Source: Pyricularia pennisetigena (lineage: Eukaryota > Ascomycota > Sordariomycetes > Magnaporthales > Pyriculariaceae). From it: a stretch of DNA of 64,000 bases. The notes beneath the pieces are model-generated. The model made no database searches and was not told the DNA's origin. It saw nothing but the letters and a program-made list of their open reading frames with translations. Location of the stretch: NCBI RefSeq assembly GCF_004337985.1, contig NC_043741.1:1802269-1866268 (forward strand), written 5' to 3'. Shown here one piece after another: positions 36,386 to 47,599 of the stretch. The position numbers and the translations under genes are program-made. How positions within the stretch are numbered: the stretch's first letter is position 1; every line of letters starts with the position of its first letter.

Positions 36386-39300
36386 TTACAGGATGTAACC
36401 CCCATTCCCAAGACATCTCCACTCCCTGACACCTCTGCTTTCCTCCAACTCGACACACCACCAAAGCACCTCCCTTGCCTTCTCGACCTGCCCGCTCTCC
36501 TCGTGCGCCCTCGCGAGCGCGAACCACGCCTCCGACATGTTCCATGCCGAACCCAGTTTCGTCAGGCCCGTCAACAGTCCGTGAGCCCGATCTCGCGCCG
36601 CCAGTCGGTCAACGATGGGCAGGGAAAGTGCCTTGTACGGCGCCTGCAGCTCCGACTCCGTGTCCTTTGCACCAGGCGAATCCGACTCGATGGCGCCCGC
36701 GGCTTTGATTCCAGGCCTCTGCTGCCGAGGCTGTGTCTTGGTTGGCGTCCCAGTCGTCCTCAGACCAAGCGGCTCCTTGGGGAGACACGGCTGCTCCTGC
36801 GGCTTTGGCTTCTGCTCCAAGCCGAAAATTGGGAGATCCTGCGCCGATTTGGTGCCCAAGATCAGGTTATGATCATTGAACTGCAAGCCAGGGATTGTCG
36901 GTGGAGGCGGGAGTTTCTCGCTGTACAGATCGAGAAGAATGTTGGATAGGCCGATGGTTGCGGCTGGATGGGCCGGGCAGTGCGTCAAGGCGGACTCGAA
37001 CTCGGACCGGGCGGAATATGGAACATCTCTTGCGACAGATAAGTTGCCCATCTAGGTTGCCAAATCAGATTAGTTGATATGATATTCAGCGCACACATAA
37101 TACCACCTGCAACCATGCACGCACCACCTTTTTTGATGGGATTAAAAGAATAAAAAAAAAAAAAAAAACTTACCTCAGCCCAGATATCTCCCCACAATTC
37201 GTCAATACTCTTGCTGTTGGCCCAGCCTGAATCACCAAAAGCAACCGTCTCCTCCTTGGCGACGGCAGCCTCCAAGGCCTGAAGAAGTCTCTGGGCCTCG
37301 GCGATGGCGGCTTTAGCATCGTCGTAGAGTCCCGCGCGGCGATAGAATCCCGCAATCATCAGCCAAACCTTAATAAGAATCGTGCTTCTTCTCCGTTGCT
37401 CGTTCGACTTGGGGAACTGAATCAGTGGCAAGAGCAAAGGACTGAACTCGATCGCGCCCCTCGACACGTCCGAGAAGTCTGCCGCAGACATCCTGCCCCT
37501 CGAGGATGACGCAAACGACTCGGCTTGTGAAAAGGTCCGTGTCAGCGCAACGGGGGCGCCTGCAGACGACCCCGGCCTTTTCGGAGCCGGAGCAAAGAAT
37601 TCGGCAGATGGTCCCACCTCGCTGACCGGAGTAAAATAGCTCTCCCCGTCCACCACGGTAGGTTGGTGCGGGGCAGGCCCAACGCTCGCGGATCGTCCCC
37701 GAGTACTGTCTCTCTTGCGCAAGCTCTGACGCCTGTGAGACTGGCTCCTACCAGAAACAGTCGCCGCCTTCTTGGCATAGCTGGCATCTCCCGCTTCGCC
37801 ATCTTCCTGGGTGACCTGGATAGTCGGCGCCATGCTGTGAGTCGTCGTGGGGCGCGAGGATATGGGCTCGAGTGTCGATGGCTGCCTCGTGGAGGGCCTC
37901 CCGGTCCTCTCCTTGTCTCTCCCGAATATGCTTCCCCTAATGCTTCGCATCGTGCCTGCCGAGCTTTTGGGGACCTGTTCTGTCCTAGGCGGGGATGTCT
38001 GCTTCTCCTCGACGGTGCCGTAAAGTCTGTTGAACAGGCTGAGCAGTTCCAAGCTGGCATTGACGGCAATCTTGGGGCCCTCGAGGAGCTCGACCAAAGC
38101 AAGTTGCGTCATCTTCACCTCGAGGATACTCTCTTTTTCAAAGTCGTCCATCAAATCTACCAAGCCCGCCCCTTGCTCGGCCTCGTTGAGATGATCACTC
38201 CTGAAGACTTGCTCGCTTCCAAAGAGGACAGAGGGATCCTTGAACTGCTCAAAGGCACCCTCGCATGCGCGAGCGGCCATGACAAAGTCTTGACGTGCAC
38301 TCAGGAGCAGCGACAATAGATGCCATACCGGAATAAGCGACCGCTCTCTCCAGTGTGAACCATTGTGTAAATCGTTTTGGGTGCCGGGGGACGTCTTGCC
38401 GAGAAGGAGAGCCTGTTTGGTAAGCTCTATCGCTGGTGTGAGATCCCTCTGCTCGGCAAGCAAAACACCCAGGGCGAAGATGCCTCTGACATCACCCGTC
38501 CTCTTGAGATCGCCAGATAGCGACTTTTTGAGGCTCCTGATAGCCTTGGCATGTATGTCTCCCCTGTTTTTTGAATCAAAAGTCATCCGTGCCCATTGCG
38601 CATTGGCCAGACCGATGGCCTGCCAAGCAAGGGCTATTATCCTCGGGGCCACAGTCTCGCCGGCTGCACTGAAGGCACTTTCGTCCTCCCGAAGTGTGTT
38701 TCCTGATTCGACCTGCGGCTGAGCTGGCAGTTTGTTGAGAATTTCCTCGAGCTCGGCTGCCAATTTAATCGCCTTTTCCGAGGCCTGGCGATGACCATAC
38801 CTGCACAGAGTGGCGATGGCAGCAGACACCGTCTCCAGAACTGTAGCCTCGTCGTCCAGACTGGGCTCGGGCTGACCCGACTTTTGCACCCGGGCCTTGC
38901 CCTTCTTGACAAGCTCCAAGTACGAGTCGAATGCCTTGAAAGCCAGGTCGAACTCTGCTACAGCTACGTGGATGGTAAAAAGATGGCGTAGGATCGAGGT
39001 GGAGTGGTACGTCTTCATGGACGCACGGTAGAGAATGTCCAACACTCCACGGCTGAGTCCTTCTCTGCCGCCTGGACCAAGATCCTGATCCCTCCATCCC
39101 CGTCCACAGAGAACCCTCCAGTTCTGGCAAGTCAGGCGGACGAATTCTTCAATCTCCTCCCTTTCTTCCTCGGCGTTGGGAAACTCCGTTTCGTTAAGAA
39201 GAAGCGTCTCGTGGATCTTTTCCACGTTCTTCAACTCTGCCCTCAACTGGCTCCTCGCCGACGAGTCGTTGGACGAGGGCGCGGCGATGAAGCCGGTCGG

Positions 39301-40311
39301 GAAAGACAGGTCCTCCTCGACGATGGCGGACAAGGCGGAGTGGTACTGACCCCATATGACGCGCCGAGGGATAGATCCGCGGAAACCATAACCCCCAGCA
39401 ACGGGGACACCCTTGGCAGACTCCCAATACCTCGCCCACGAGCGGTAGCACGCTAGGCTGTTGGGGTCATCCAGCGTGGTCTCTCCCTTCTCCAGCGAGC
39501 TGCTGAACATCATGCAGTACTCCGTCAGGAAGAGTTCCGACCAGTAACGCAGCTGCTTGCGGGACTTTTGGTGCGTCCACTCGATGGACAAGGACGGGAG
39601 GCCATCTCTGAAGACGAGCAGAGCCTCTAGCCGATTGCCAGCTCGAGCTAGCACGTTGGCGCGCAGGTAGGCCGACTTGAGGGCGCAGACCCTCGTCCAC
39701 TCGGATGCCTGGCCCTCAGAGATTTGCTCCGATTCAAAGGCCCTCGGCAACCGGACGGCTGCCAAGTGGTACTCTCCAACAACCCAATGCAGCCACCCGA
39801 CGCAGACGTTTGCCTGGTACTTATCCTCGGGGAAAGACGTCTCGGCGTCGATGGCGGACAGGAGCCGGGGTAATTCGCTCGAGACCTCGAGCTCCTTGCC
39901 TTCTGCGGTGGCATTCCCGTCGGTGGTAGCGGGCCGGTCAGCACCGGGCGAGAGCTTCTGGGCGTTCTTCTCGATGGCGCATTCGATCTCGGCGGTCAGG
40001 GTCAAGCCTGTTGTTGATGGAAAAGGATCAGTCCAATCGTGTCCAGCAAAGGCACCAGGACGTTATCGCAGTGGTAGGATGCGGTACATTTTCGGTCCGG
40101 CGCATGCTTTCGAACTTTGCGCACAAGCTCTGGGACGGCTTCCCAATCTCCGTCGCAACGAGCATCGTCGAGAAGCTGTATGTAGTGGGCAGCTTTCTAT
40201 TGGCGGTAAAACAGTATGATTGACCGATTGTTTAGTTAATTGATCAGGGTGACGTGCTGTTTCAAAGGGAATGAGAACATCATTCAATTCGAACGGGAGG
40301 CTTACACTCAT
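36386..40311 (-). CDS. ypp1: Ypp1/TTC7-type TPR trafficking protein
   Basis: Four exons: 40311-40306, 40196-40088, 40007-37174 and 37051-36386 (3615 nt, 1204 aa). Introns are 40197-40305, 40008-40087 and 37052-37173. Exon 1 is just ATG AGT. The second exon gives KAAHYIQLLDDARCDGDW, which joins in phase to LTLTAEIECAIEKNAQ. TPR-like helical repeats span the protein, with AFKAFDSYLELVKKGKARV, WQAIGLANAQWARMTFDSK and the C-terminal EFESALTHCPAHPAATIGLSNILLD block. A Ser/Arg-rich, probably disordered region of about 150 residues lies in the middle (about 680-840). Yeast Ypp1 and animal TTC7 recruit the PI4-kinase Stt4/PI4KA to the plasma membrane; fungal homologues are also described as filamentation proteins. 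Family call rests on layout and repeat pattern. It shares a divergent promoter region with rix1. Confidence 0.82.
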
Positions 40312-41164
40312 GGCGTCGTGTCTCCCCCCGGTAGCACAACGGGTGTCGTGAGGAGTTTAGATAACTGGGTTGTAAGGTCGGTGAAAAGAGATGGGAAAAA
40401 AAAAAAAAAAAAAAAAAAAAAGCCTTTGAAGTTCGTTACTGCATGTCTAAACTCAAAACAACAGCAATGACAACCAGGATAACGCAGCGCGGGAGCACCA
40501 AAGTTGCTTGTGCTCTTGTAGAATGACGTCTAGATGGGTTTACGGCGTCGTAAATATTTGAGCAGTTGCTTGCAGAGGGGATTTTGGTGTGCTGATAGCT
40601 TGCAAGTACCTCAAAAGACTTCTATGTTCCAGGGTCAAGTCAGGCTTGTCAGGGACTGGGGGGTGGAGGTGATGTATGTTCCTGGTAGAATGGATACCAG
40701 TGCTTGTGTTGGCAGAGTAAAAGGTGGATCAATTCAATTCTGCGGGCCAGGGGGGAAATAGCTTCAGTGCCGGCCCCACCCCTGTATATGTTCTTTATTG
40801 GCGCTGAATTTTTCTCTCACATGCAGGCGCTCAGCGGTGATCTTGAACTGCGGGCGGCGCAAACAACCGCCAAGCGACATAGAGTGGAGACAACGCCAAA
40901 ATTTCTAGCGGTGGCACTTTTTTTATATTTTCATATTTACAATGTTTACTTGTACGAATCTCGACACTGAGATAAGTACACGGACGGGTACATGGTCACA
41001 GGGTGGGAATAAAAAAGAGCAAAAACCACCCAGGAAATTCGGCTCATTTTCTGAAAGGGGCCTATTTTCCAGACCAAACTCTCATTCTTAAACTCGCCCG
41101 GCCTAGCTGGCTTGAAATATAAGCCTGTGCCTCAGTGGCTTTCAGTTTAGCTTCAGGTTGCGCC
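40312..41164. other. Divergent promoter region of ypp1-like and rix1
   Basis: An 853-bp region between two start codons. No gene is seen. It holds an A-run of about 26 at 40396-40421. It presumably contains both promoters; no specific binding site is claimed. Confidence 0.6.
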
Positions 41165-43591
41165 ATGGCTACCAATTCCGACCTTCGTGTCGTATGCCGC
41201 AAGCTCAAATCGACACCAGCCGACGATCTCCTCAATGTCTGCCCAAGCCTTGTTCAGCATGTCATCCACTCTGGTCGTGCTTTGTCGGCGCCTGTCGAGC
41301 AGAAGCCCAAGGATGGCGGCAACGAGACGGCGATGCTTGTGCATAAGCTCAAGACACACATCACCACCCTTCTGAACGGCAAGACACCCGCGAGCCGTTT
41401 TGCGGGAATGGCTCTAGTCAAGTCGGTTGTGGATGCTGGAGGGTGGGAATGTTTGAGGGCTGCCGAACCCTGGGTTCGTGGGCTATTATCTATGCTTCAG
41501 GTAAGGAGAAGAAGTGGATGGGAGTAAAAAAAAAAAAAAAAAAAAAGAGGCTCTCTCCTTCCTTTCATCAGACCCGCTTTGGCTAACCTGACTGCTTAGA
41601 AACCGGATCCTGTGTCTGCAAAGGAACTGTGCGTGGTTACTCTGGTGAGGATATACACTCTTCTACATGAGTACCCAACTCTGGTCAGGGAAATCGCCAC
41701 GCCTACAATCCCAAACTTTGCAAACGCCTGTCTTCAGATATTGAAGTCACCGGCCACGTCAAAGTCCCCCAAGGCGCCCCTGGACTTTGTCGAAACCATC
41801 ATCAGCGCACTTGGTGCACTCGTGCCTCTGTACCCCACGACTATGCGCCCTTTCAACGCGCAGATAAAGTCTGTAATTCGGCTATACCTGGCCCCTACCT
41901 CTTCGGACCCGGTGGTGGTGCCTTCAAGCCTGCAGCAAGCTTCAAGGCGTCTCGCCGTACTGCTGCACAACACCGCACCCAAGAACACGCACCCGGAGGA
42001 GTGGGCCAACCTGCTCGCCGCGTGGATCAAGGACTCTCACGCCACGGCGGACCAGATTTTCCGGGCTGTGAATGAGTCCTGGGAGCCCTCGACGGGACGT
42101 GCATCGCGCAACGTTTCCACGGACGGCGAGCCAGAAGGAGGTGGAAAACTGGCCGAAGAACTACCCTCCTGGTCAGGTCTGAGCTGCGGAGCACAAAGAC
42201 TGCTCGGTCTCTTCGCTTCCATTTCGGAGGCCATACGGACCCCCACCAAGTCTACCGTTGTTCTGCCCGTCGCGGCACTTACCGACCTCAGTTCGAGAGT
42301 TTTGATGGTGAATGCCCCGACGCCCGGCAGCCACGGGCGCGATCTCGGCACGCAACTGAACCCAGGGATCGGGCGGGAGGAACGCGATGAACTGTGGAGT
42401 GTGCTCCCGCATCTCCACGCTGCGGCGCTCCAGCTCCAGCTTTTACTGGTGCGGCGTCTGGGTAAGAGCTCGATACCCCTGAGCTCTTCGATACTCGACC
42501 AGGCCGTGCGCGCCCACGCCTTGAACCCAAAGCTATCCGCCACACGTCAAGTTACATTCACCCTGATCCGCGAGATTCTCCTCATCTGCGGCCCAACCCT
42601 GCCCAAGATCTCCGTCGACGCCCTGGGCCCAGTCATCCAGAGCTGCTGTCAGGACTTGCTCGCCGCAGCGGGTTTCGCGCCGGAGCAGAAGCCTGCGGAG
42701 GACAGCCGGCCGAACCACGGCAACAACGGCGCCAAGGCAGGCGCGGGCAAGGGGAGCGTCCAGGCGAACGCCGACCTCTTCCTGCCTAACAAGGACAAGG
42801 ACTCCACAGGGACCCAGCACAGGCAGGGCGCCACGGTTGACGAGCTCCTGATCGCGGCGGCGCGGGACCTGCTGGAGGCCGCGCTGTCGCACCTCCCGCA
42901 GCACCACCTCAAAAAGGCCGACCGCGCGCTGCTCGACCGCACGGCGATCCTCTCGCGCGACAAGCCGGCCATGCTCGCAGGCGTGCTGCACCCGTACATG
43001 GACAGGAGTGGGCGGCTGTTTGCCAACACGTACCCGTTCCTAGCCCGACAGCACCCGCACGACGCCGCCGTTGAGCTGCTGAGGAGCAACCTGCGCACCA
43101 GGCCGCACCACTTTGGCAGCGTCTTGGCGGCGGCCGGGCAGGAGCGGCGTGGAGCAGAAGGGAGCGACGAGGAAGAAGAAGAAGAAGAAGAAGAAGACGA
43201 GGCAGCGCCGGCTAGGGCCTCGGCGGTGATGGCCGTCCACGACGAGGATGATCTGGCCGTCCAGAACCAGTTGCAGATGGAGGCCTCGGCCGCAGAGCCC
43301 GTTGGGTTTTCTCAACATCTGCAGAGCATCGAGATGGAGGTCGACGGCCCGGCCTTGGACGGGGAGAGATCAAACGAGGCGCCCTTCGTGCCTCTGGTGC
43401 TCAAGCGCAAGAGCGTCGAGGTGGAATCCGAGATTCCCGCCAAGAGGCAGGACAAGGGCAAGGGGCTCGAGTCCGTGGTACCACCAGTACAGGAGCCAGT
43501 CGAAGCATCCGCTGGAGATGCGAGCGACAGTGACGACGAGAGTGTTCATCTTGAGATGGCATTTGATGAGGAAGATGATGAAGATGAATGA
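41165..43591 (+). CDS. rix1: Pre-rRNA-processing protein Rix1
   Basis: Two exons: 41165-41500 and 41600-43591, giving 775 aa; intron 41501-41599 carries an A-run. The ATG at 41165 (context GCCATGG) is chosen over an in-frame GTG at 41135. Rix1 acts with Ipi1 and Ipi3 in the nucleus and nucleolus in ITS2 processing and late 60S maturation. The N-terminal two thirds is helical-repeat-like, with VVCRKLKSTPADDLLNVCP, the SRFAGMALVKSVVDAGGWECL block and AKELCVVTLVRIYTLLHEYPTLVREIATP. This is the conserved Rix1 N-terminal region. The C-terminal third is acidic and disordered, with a Glu run from a GAA repeat (about 43167-43196) and an Asp/Glu-rich end. A short Lys/Arg-rich segment (about 43407-43460) could be a nuclear signal. 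Assignment is good. Confidence 0.88.
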
Positions 43592-43947
43592 TATATCAGA
43601 TGGTATAAAATAGAGACATGGTCGATATGGCGTTTCTCATGCGAGGTCGACATTGACATCAAATGCATCGGCACAATGCATCCATGCCGTGTCTAATCTA
43701 AAACGCTGTTGAATCCCTGGAGGGATAATAGTACATAGGAAGGCCCGCGATTGCACTCTATTGTAGTCGATGGGGATGCGAGTCTTGAAGCTTCTTCTCC
43801 TCCCGGACCTATAATCATTGAATATTTCTATCCTAGATCTAGAATGGTAGCCAAAAAAAAATCAAAAAAAAAAAAAATCGAGGCTCAGCAGATTCAACGT
43901 GTTCAAAGCGGGGACCGTAATAGCGACAAGTTTCTTTCCGAATGGTC
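43592..43947. other. Convergent intergenic spacer
   Basis: 3' flanks of rix1 (plus) and the WW-domain gene (minus). No gene. An A-rich tract lies at about 43852-43877. Confidence 0.7.
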
Positions 43948-44907
43948 TCAATCACGCAACCAAGCCCTCCGCTTCTCCTCTTTCCTAGCTTTCCTTTTCT
44001 CCTTGAAGTGCTTCAGCTCGCCCTTAGTCAGACGCTTCCCAGCTCTTTCAGCCTTCAGGCTACGGCCATCGTGTGAGTTTGCCGCCGCATCAACGTCAAA
44101 GAAGGCATTCATCTGTCGCCGCGACTTGGCATCATCGCTGTGGTTCTCAGGACCAACGCCCGGTCGTTGGTACTGTCCGGTCAAGCGGTTGAATTGAGCG
44201 CCTGAAGCATACACGGCTGCCGCTGCTGGATCAGCCGGATGCGCATTCTCGGCAGCATCTTCATCCTCGGGCAGTTGGCCTGCCTTTTTTTGTTCTGCAA
44301 CCCAGTCGTCATAGTCTCCGTGTATGGCCGGGTTGTAACCCCCAGCAACGGTAGGGAGGGGCGGAGGGGCTGGCGTCGGATCAGCGGTCGAGGAAGAGGC
44401 TGCTGCTACGGTCTGACGCGGATTTTCCCAGGTGGTTTGACCAGTAAAGCGATTGAGGAAGTAGTATGCTTGGTATGTTGGATCCCATTGATAGGTCCAG
44501 CCATCGTCTTCAGCTTCTGGGAGGGGCTCGTTGGGTAGTTGCGGTTGCGAGTCGGCTGGATTTTGTGACGATGTGGCATCATCCTCCGCAGCAGGGTCTT
44601 TGCTAGCCTCTTTGCTGTCCGACTCAGGTTCGGGGTGTGGCAGAGCGGCGGGGGAAGACGACGATGCGTCGACCTTGGCAGTGGAATTGGCAGAGGAGCC
44701 GGAGGATTCCGTGGTTTCTGTAACAGCAGGCTCCTTGATGTAATCCAAGCGGCCACTCTCAGAGACTTGTGGTGACAAAGTGGTTTGGTTCTCAGACTCG
44801 CGCGTGCCAAGATGATCGTGTTCTGACTGAGGGGTGCCAACTTGATCGGCTGTTGCGACCGTGCCTATGGCCGTGTCTGAGGTAGTTTGCGCGGGCGAGG
44901 TCGCCAT
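43948..44907 (-). CDS. WW-domain protein
   Basis: A single exon of 319 aa starting at ATG 44907. The N-terminal ~125 residues are Ser/Thr/Glu/Asp-rich and probably disordered. One WW domain lies at about 134-166 (WTYQWDPTYQAYYFLN...TGQTTWENP), with both tryptophans and the terminal proline present. A GYNPAIHGDYDDWVAEQKK segment follows, then a motif FNRLTGQYQRPG. The C-terminus is a Lys/Arg/Glu-rich helix (LTKGELKHFKEKRKARKEEKRR). WW domains bind proline-rich ligands. The charged tail resembles those of nuclear, splicing-associated WW proteins, so a role in RNA processing is possible but not shown. I do not recognise a named orthologue. It is convergent with rix1. Confidence 0.85.
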   Translation of the reverse strand: MATSPAQTTSDTAIGTVATADQVGTPQSEHDHLGTRESENQTTLSPQVSESGRLDYIKEPAVTETTESSGSSANSTAKVDASSSSPAALPHPEPESDSKEASKDPAAEDDATSSQNPADSQPQLPNEPLPEAEDDGWTYQWDPTYQAYYFLNRFTGQTTWENPRQTVAAASSSTADPTPAPPPLPTVAGGYNPAIHGDYDDWVAEQKKAGQLPEDEDAAENAHPADPAAAAVYASGAQFNRLTGQYQRPGVGPENHSDDAKSRRQMNAFFDVDAAANSHDGRSLKAERAGKRLTKGELKHFKEKRKARKEEKRRAWLRD

Positions 44908-45747
44908 ATCGATCTCTGTGAATACAAAACAATCTTCCGGGTGCCTTTAGACTAATTCATTGTTCAGTATCCGCGGTGAGCCCTCTTGAAAGAGAGATGG
45001 AGGGTCCTGGAGGATCCAAAAGTGTACTCAAATGGAAACTTGTTGGAGACACGACCATGGCTGGGCCTTACGATACTAGTAGTATAGCTATGTATGTGAT
45101 CTGACGCTCTGACTGAGAGGTTGCGTTTTACGGATTGGTGGATGCTTTGGCGATGACGGGGTTAAGTTTGAGATTGTAGGAGTCGATTTTTGGTCGCAAA
45201 GGGCTGGAAAGCAATCGAGGATGGCGACGAACCCACCCCATGCGCCGATCAGCGAGAGACGGGCCGGTGGAGTGCCGTGCCCACTTCTCTCAAGTGATCT
45301 GATTGGCCATTGAATTCGACAGTCACATGACATCTGAGGTAGGTAATTAATTAATATTGCATCTCCCTAAATTGAAATCCATCTCGTCACAGTTCCTCCC
45401 CAAGCTCCTTCTCGTCTCCTTCTCATTGACTCGAAAGTCGCCAGCACAAAAGTTAATCCCCAAGAGAGAGAGAGAGAGAAAGAGAGAAAGAACATTACGA
45501 GGCCAGCTTTACGGCAACTCATATTCTGTCCCTCGTAAAAAGTTCCCTCTCGATCCCCTTTGCCAAGGAACCTAGATGTTCAAATCTGGAGCAGGAGGTC
45601 CAAGGTTGACGTGCTGTTTCACCGCGAGTTTTGCTCTGGGATAAATCCCAGCCTTACAGACAGAAGCCTTGGCAGCAGTCTCGATACGATAATGCCTCGA
45701 TCAAGCATTGCATGATACTCGTTGCAAGTTTGTCTATGCTTCCTCTA
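44908..45747. other. Promoter side of the WW-domain gene
   Basis: No gene supported. It contains a GA-rich run at about 45463-45489 and a GAGGTAGGTAATTAATTAAT motif near 45336-45355. Confidence 0.6.
45463..45489. repeat. GA dinucleotide-rich run
   Basis: Alternating GA over roughly 17 bases, continuing as interrupted GA/GAAA to 45489, in noncoding DNA. Confidence 0.85.
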
Positions 45748-46008
45748 TCAAGCACCCCGGGCGGGTAAACACATCCGTTGGCTAGGGGTTATGGTGGCTA
45801 GTTGCCCAGCTGCGTAGCAACGGTATGCGTTGTATGTGCCAGCGGTGGCGTTTGTGCTTGCACTGTTTACGTTAGGGCCTGTGATTGCGGCCACTAGCTC
45901 GATCCCGCGGAAAACCTCTTGGTCTAGGCGCTGCCTCCCTCGGAGCTTTGATCCATCTGGAGCTTCAATGAGCGCATTGGAGGGTCTCGTGTAGGGCGGA
46001 AAGGCCAT
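45748..46008 (-). CDS. Candidate small ORF, function unknown
   Basis: A single 86-codon frame begins at an ATG and has mixed, non-repetitive amino-acid content (MAFPPYTRPSNALIEAPDGS...). It lies between the divergent WW-domain and GH16 genes. No family, signal peptide or membrane span is recognised. A chance frame of this length is quite possible, so it is listed only as a candidate. Confidence 0.18.
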   Translation of the reverse strand: MAFPPYTRPSNALIEAPDGSKLRGRQRLDQEVFRGIELVAAITGPNVNSASTNATAGTYNAYRCYAAGQLATITPSQRMCLPARGA

Positions 46009-46384
46009 AGATGTCGCTAACCAAGTATGTCCAGACTATTGCCCGTTCCGTCGGCGGGCTAGCTCAAACCCTTTCGGCGATATATAAATCTCGGAGGTTT
46101 TTGATGTACTCCCTCCAACCCTCGTGATGGTTGGTATTCGTCACCGATCGACGTCAACATTTGCCAGCCTCTCTATCTTCTCGCCTACCCCTTTTTTTTT
46201 GTCTTTTTTTTTTTTCTTTTTAGTCTACCCCTCTTCTCTTCTGCAGTATCTGTTGGTAGCAGGCTCTACCAGAAATTTGTTCACTACTTATAATCTTGGT
46301 ACATCCTCTTAGCCCCCCCACATAGACAGCATCATCTGAAGCTCATCTCGCACAGTAGCGAACCCGCTCAAGATATTTCCCACC

Positions 46385-47599
46385 ATGAATTTGCGAACAG
46401 CCACCGGCTCTGCCTCGAGCATTCTCCTGCTACTCTCGTCCATCCACGGCGCTGCTGCCGAGCTGCCCTTAGTGACTGATTCCAAATGTGGTTGCTACGT
46501 CACCAACGGCAGCAATTCAGCTTTTTACACTACCCACCGCTTCTATGACTTTCGATCCTTGTCGCAATATGTCGGATCCGGAGTACCTGACGTACCGGGC
46601 AGCTCCCCTCGGGCAGCCTCCAACGCTTCGATGACGAGCGGCTACTTCAACACCTCGACCTTCACAGACGACTGGTCCATCATGACTTGGAACAACAGCG
46701 CATCTCTGGGAGACGATGCCTCGATTCTGATGGTCAACTCCCCCACCAACATCTTTGTCGAGAAGAACAACGACACGGATGCTGATAGCGATACGTACTT
46801 GACAATGCGCACAGCGCGCCATGAGGACTTCCAGTCGGCATCGGAAATCGAATCCAACTCGGATCGGTACAGGTTCGTGTCGATGCGCATGTTGGCTCGC
46901 ACCACGGGGGCACCTGGTGCGTGCACAGCCCTCTTCACCTACCGCAGCGCCAATGACTACGCAGACGTCCAGGAGGCCGACATTGAGATCTTGACAAAGG
47001 ACCCTACAGACAAGATCATGTACACCAACCAGCCGTCCTACGTCAAGGTTGGAAATGACACCCAGAACATCCCGGAATCCAACATCAACGGCACAGCCCC
47101 CGTGGACTGGACCCAGTGGTCGGTTCACAGGCTCGATTGGACACCATCGAGGACAACTTGGTATGTCGACGGCCGGCAGGTTGCCTCAATCTCGTTCCAG
47201 ACACCTCGCGATGCCAGCCGCATCATGCTGAACTCATGGAGCAACGGCGGCGACTGGACCGGTGTGATGGGCATTGGCAAGCAGGCTCGCATGCAAATCA
47301 AGTGGCTCGAGATGGTTTACAACCAGACCAGCCCCGAGACCAGCAGAATGCGGCCTCGGGACCACTCAGGTAACGGCGGCAGAGGAAGTGGCAATAGCAA
47401 CCCCGGTCGCTACTCGGACTCAGGCTCCACCGAGGGATTGAGCGACGGCAAGTGCAGGACAGTCTGCAGTATCGACGAGACCAGCCAAAGGGGTATGGCA
47501 GCCGTTGTGGCCGATGGTGGCGCCGCCGCTATCAAGGTAGCCGCCTGGATCCCGATCACTGTGGCCTTGGCTGCTACACTGGCAGCTTCTATGTTTTAG
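46385..47599 (+). CDS. GH16 family glycoside hydrolase, probable GPI-anchored
   Basis: A single exon of 404 aa. Signal peptide at residues 1-25 (ATGSASSILLLLSSIHGAAA). The GH16 jelly-roll domain spans about 30-315. The catalytic ExDxE motif is at residues 197-201 (QEADIEIL), with DWTQWSVHRLDWTPSRTTWYV and the WSNGGDW segment downstream, both typical of the fold. GH16 enzymes cleave or transfer beta-1,3 or beta-1,3/1,4-glucans in the cell wall. Several N-x-S/T sites suggest glycosylation. A Ser/Gly-rich linker and a hydrophobic C-terminus (IKVAAWIPITVALAATLAASMF) indicate GPI anchoring at the wall or plasma membrane. Substrate is not resolved. The CFEM-like gene, also probably GPI-anchored, is the next gene on the same strand. 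Confidence 0.9.
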   Translation: MNLRTATGSASSILLLLSSIHGAAAELPLVTDSKCGCYVTNGSNSAFYTTHRFYDFRSLSQYVGSGVPDVPGSSPRAASNASMTSGYFNTSTFTDDWSIMTWNNSASLGDDASILMVNSPTNIFVEKNNDTDADSDTYLTMRTARHEDFQSASEIESNSDRYRFVSMRMLARTTGAPGACTALFTYRSANDYADVQEADIEILTKDPTDKIMYTNQPSYVKVGNDTQNIPESNINGTAPVDWTQWSVHRLDWTPSRTTWYVDGRQVASISFQTPRDASRIMLNSWSNGGDWTGVMGIGKQARMQIKWLEMVYNQTSPETSRMRPRDHSGNGGRGSGNSNPGRYSDSGSTEGLSDGKCRTVCSIDETSQRGMAAVVADGGAAAIKVAAWIPITVALAATLAASMF

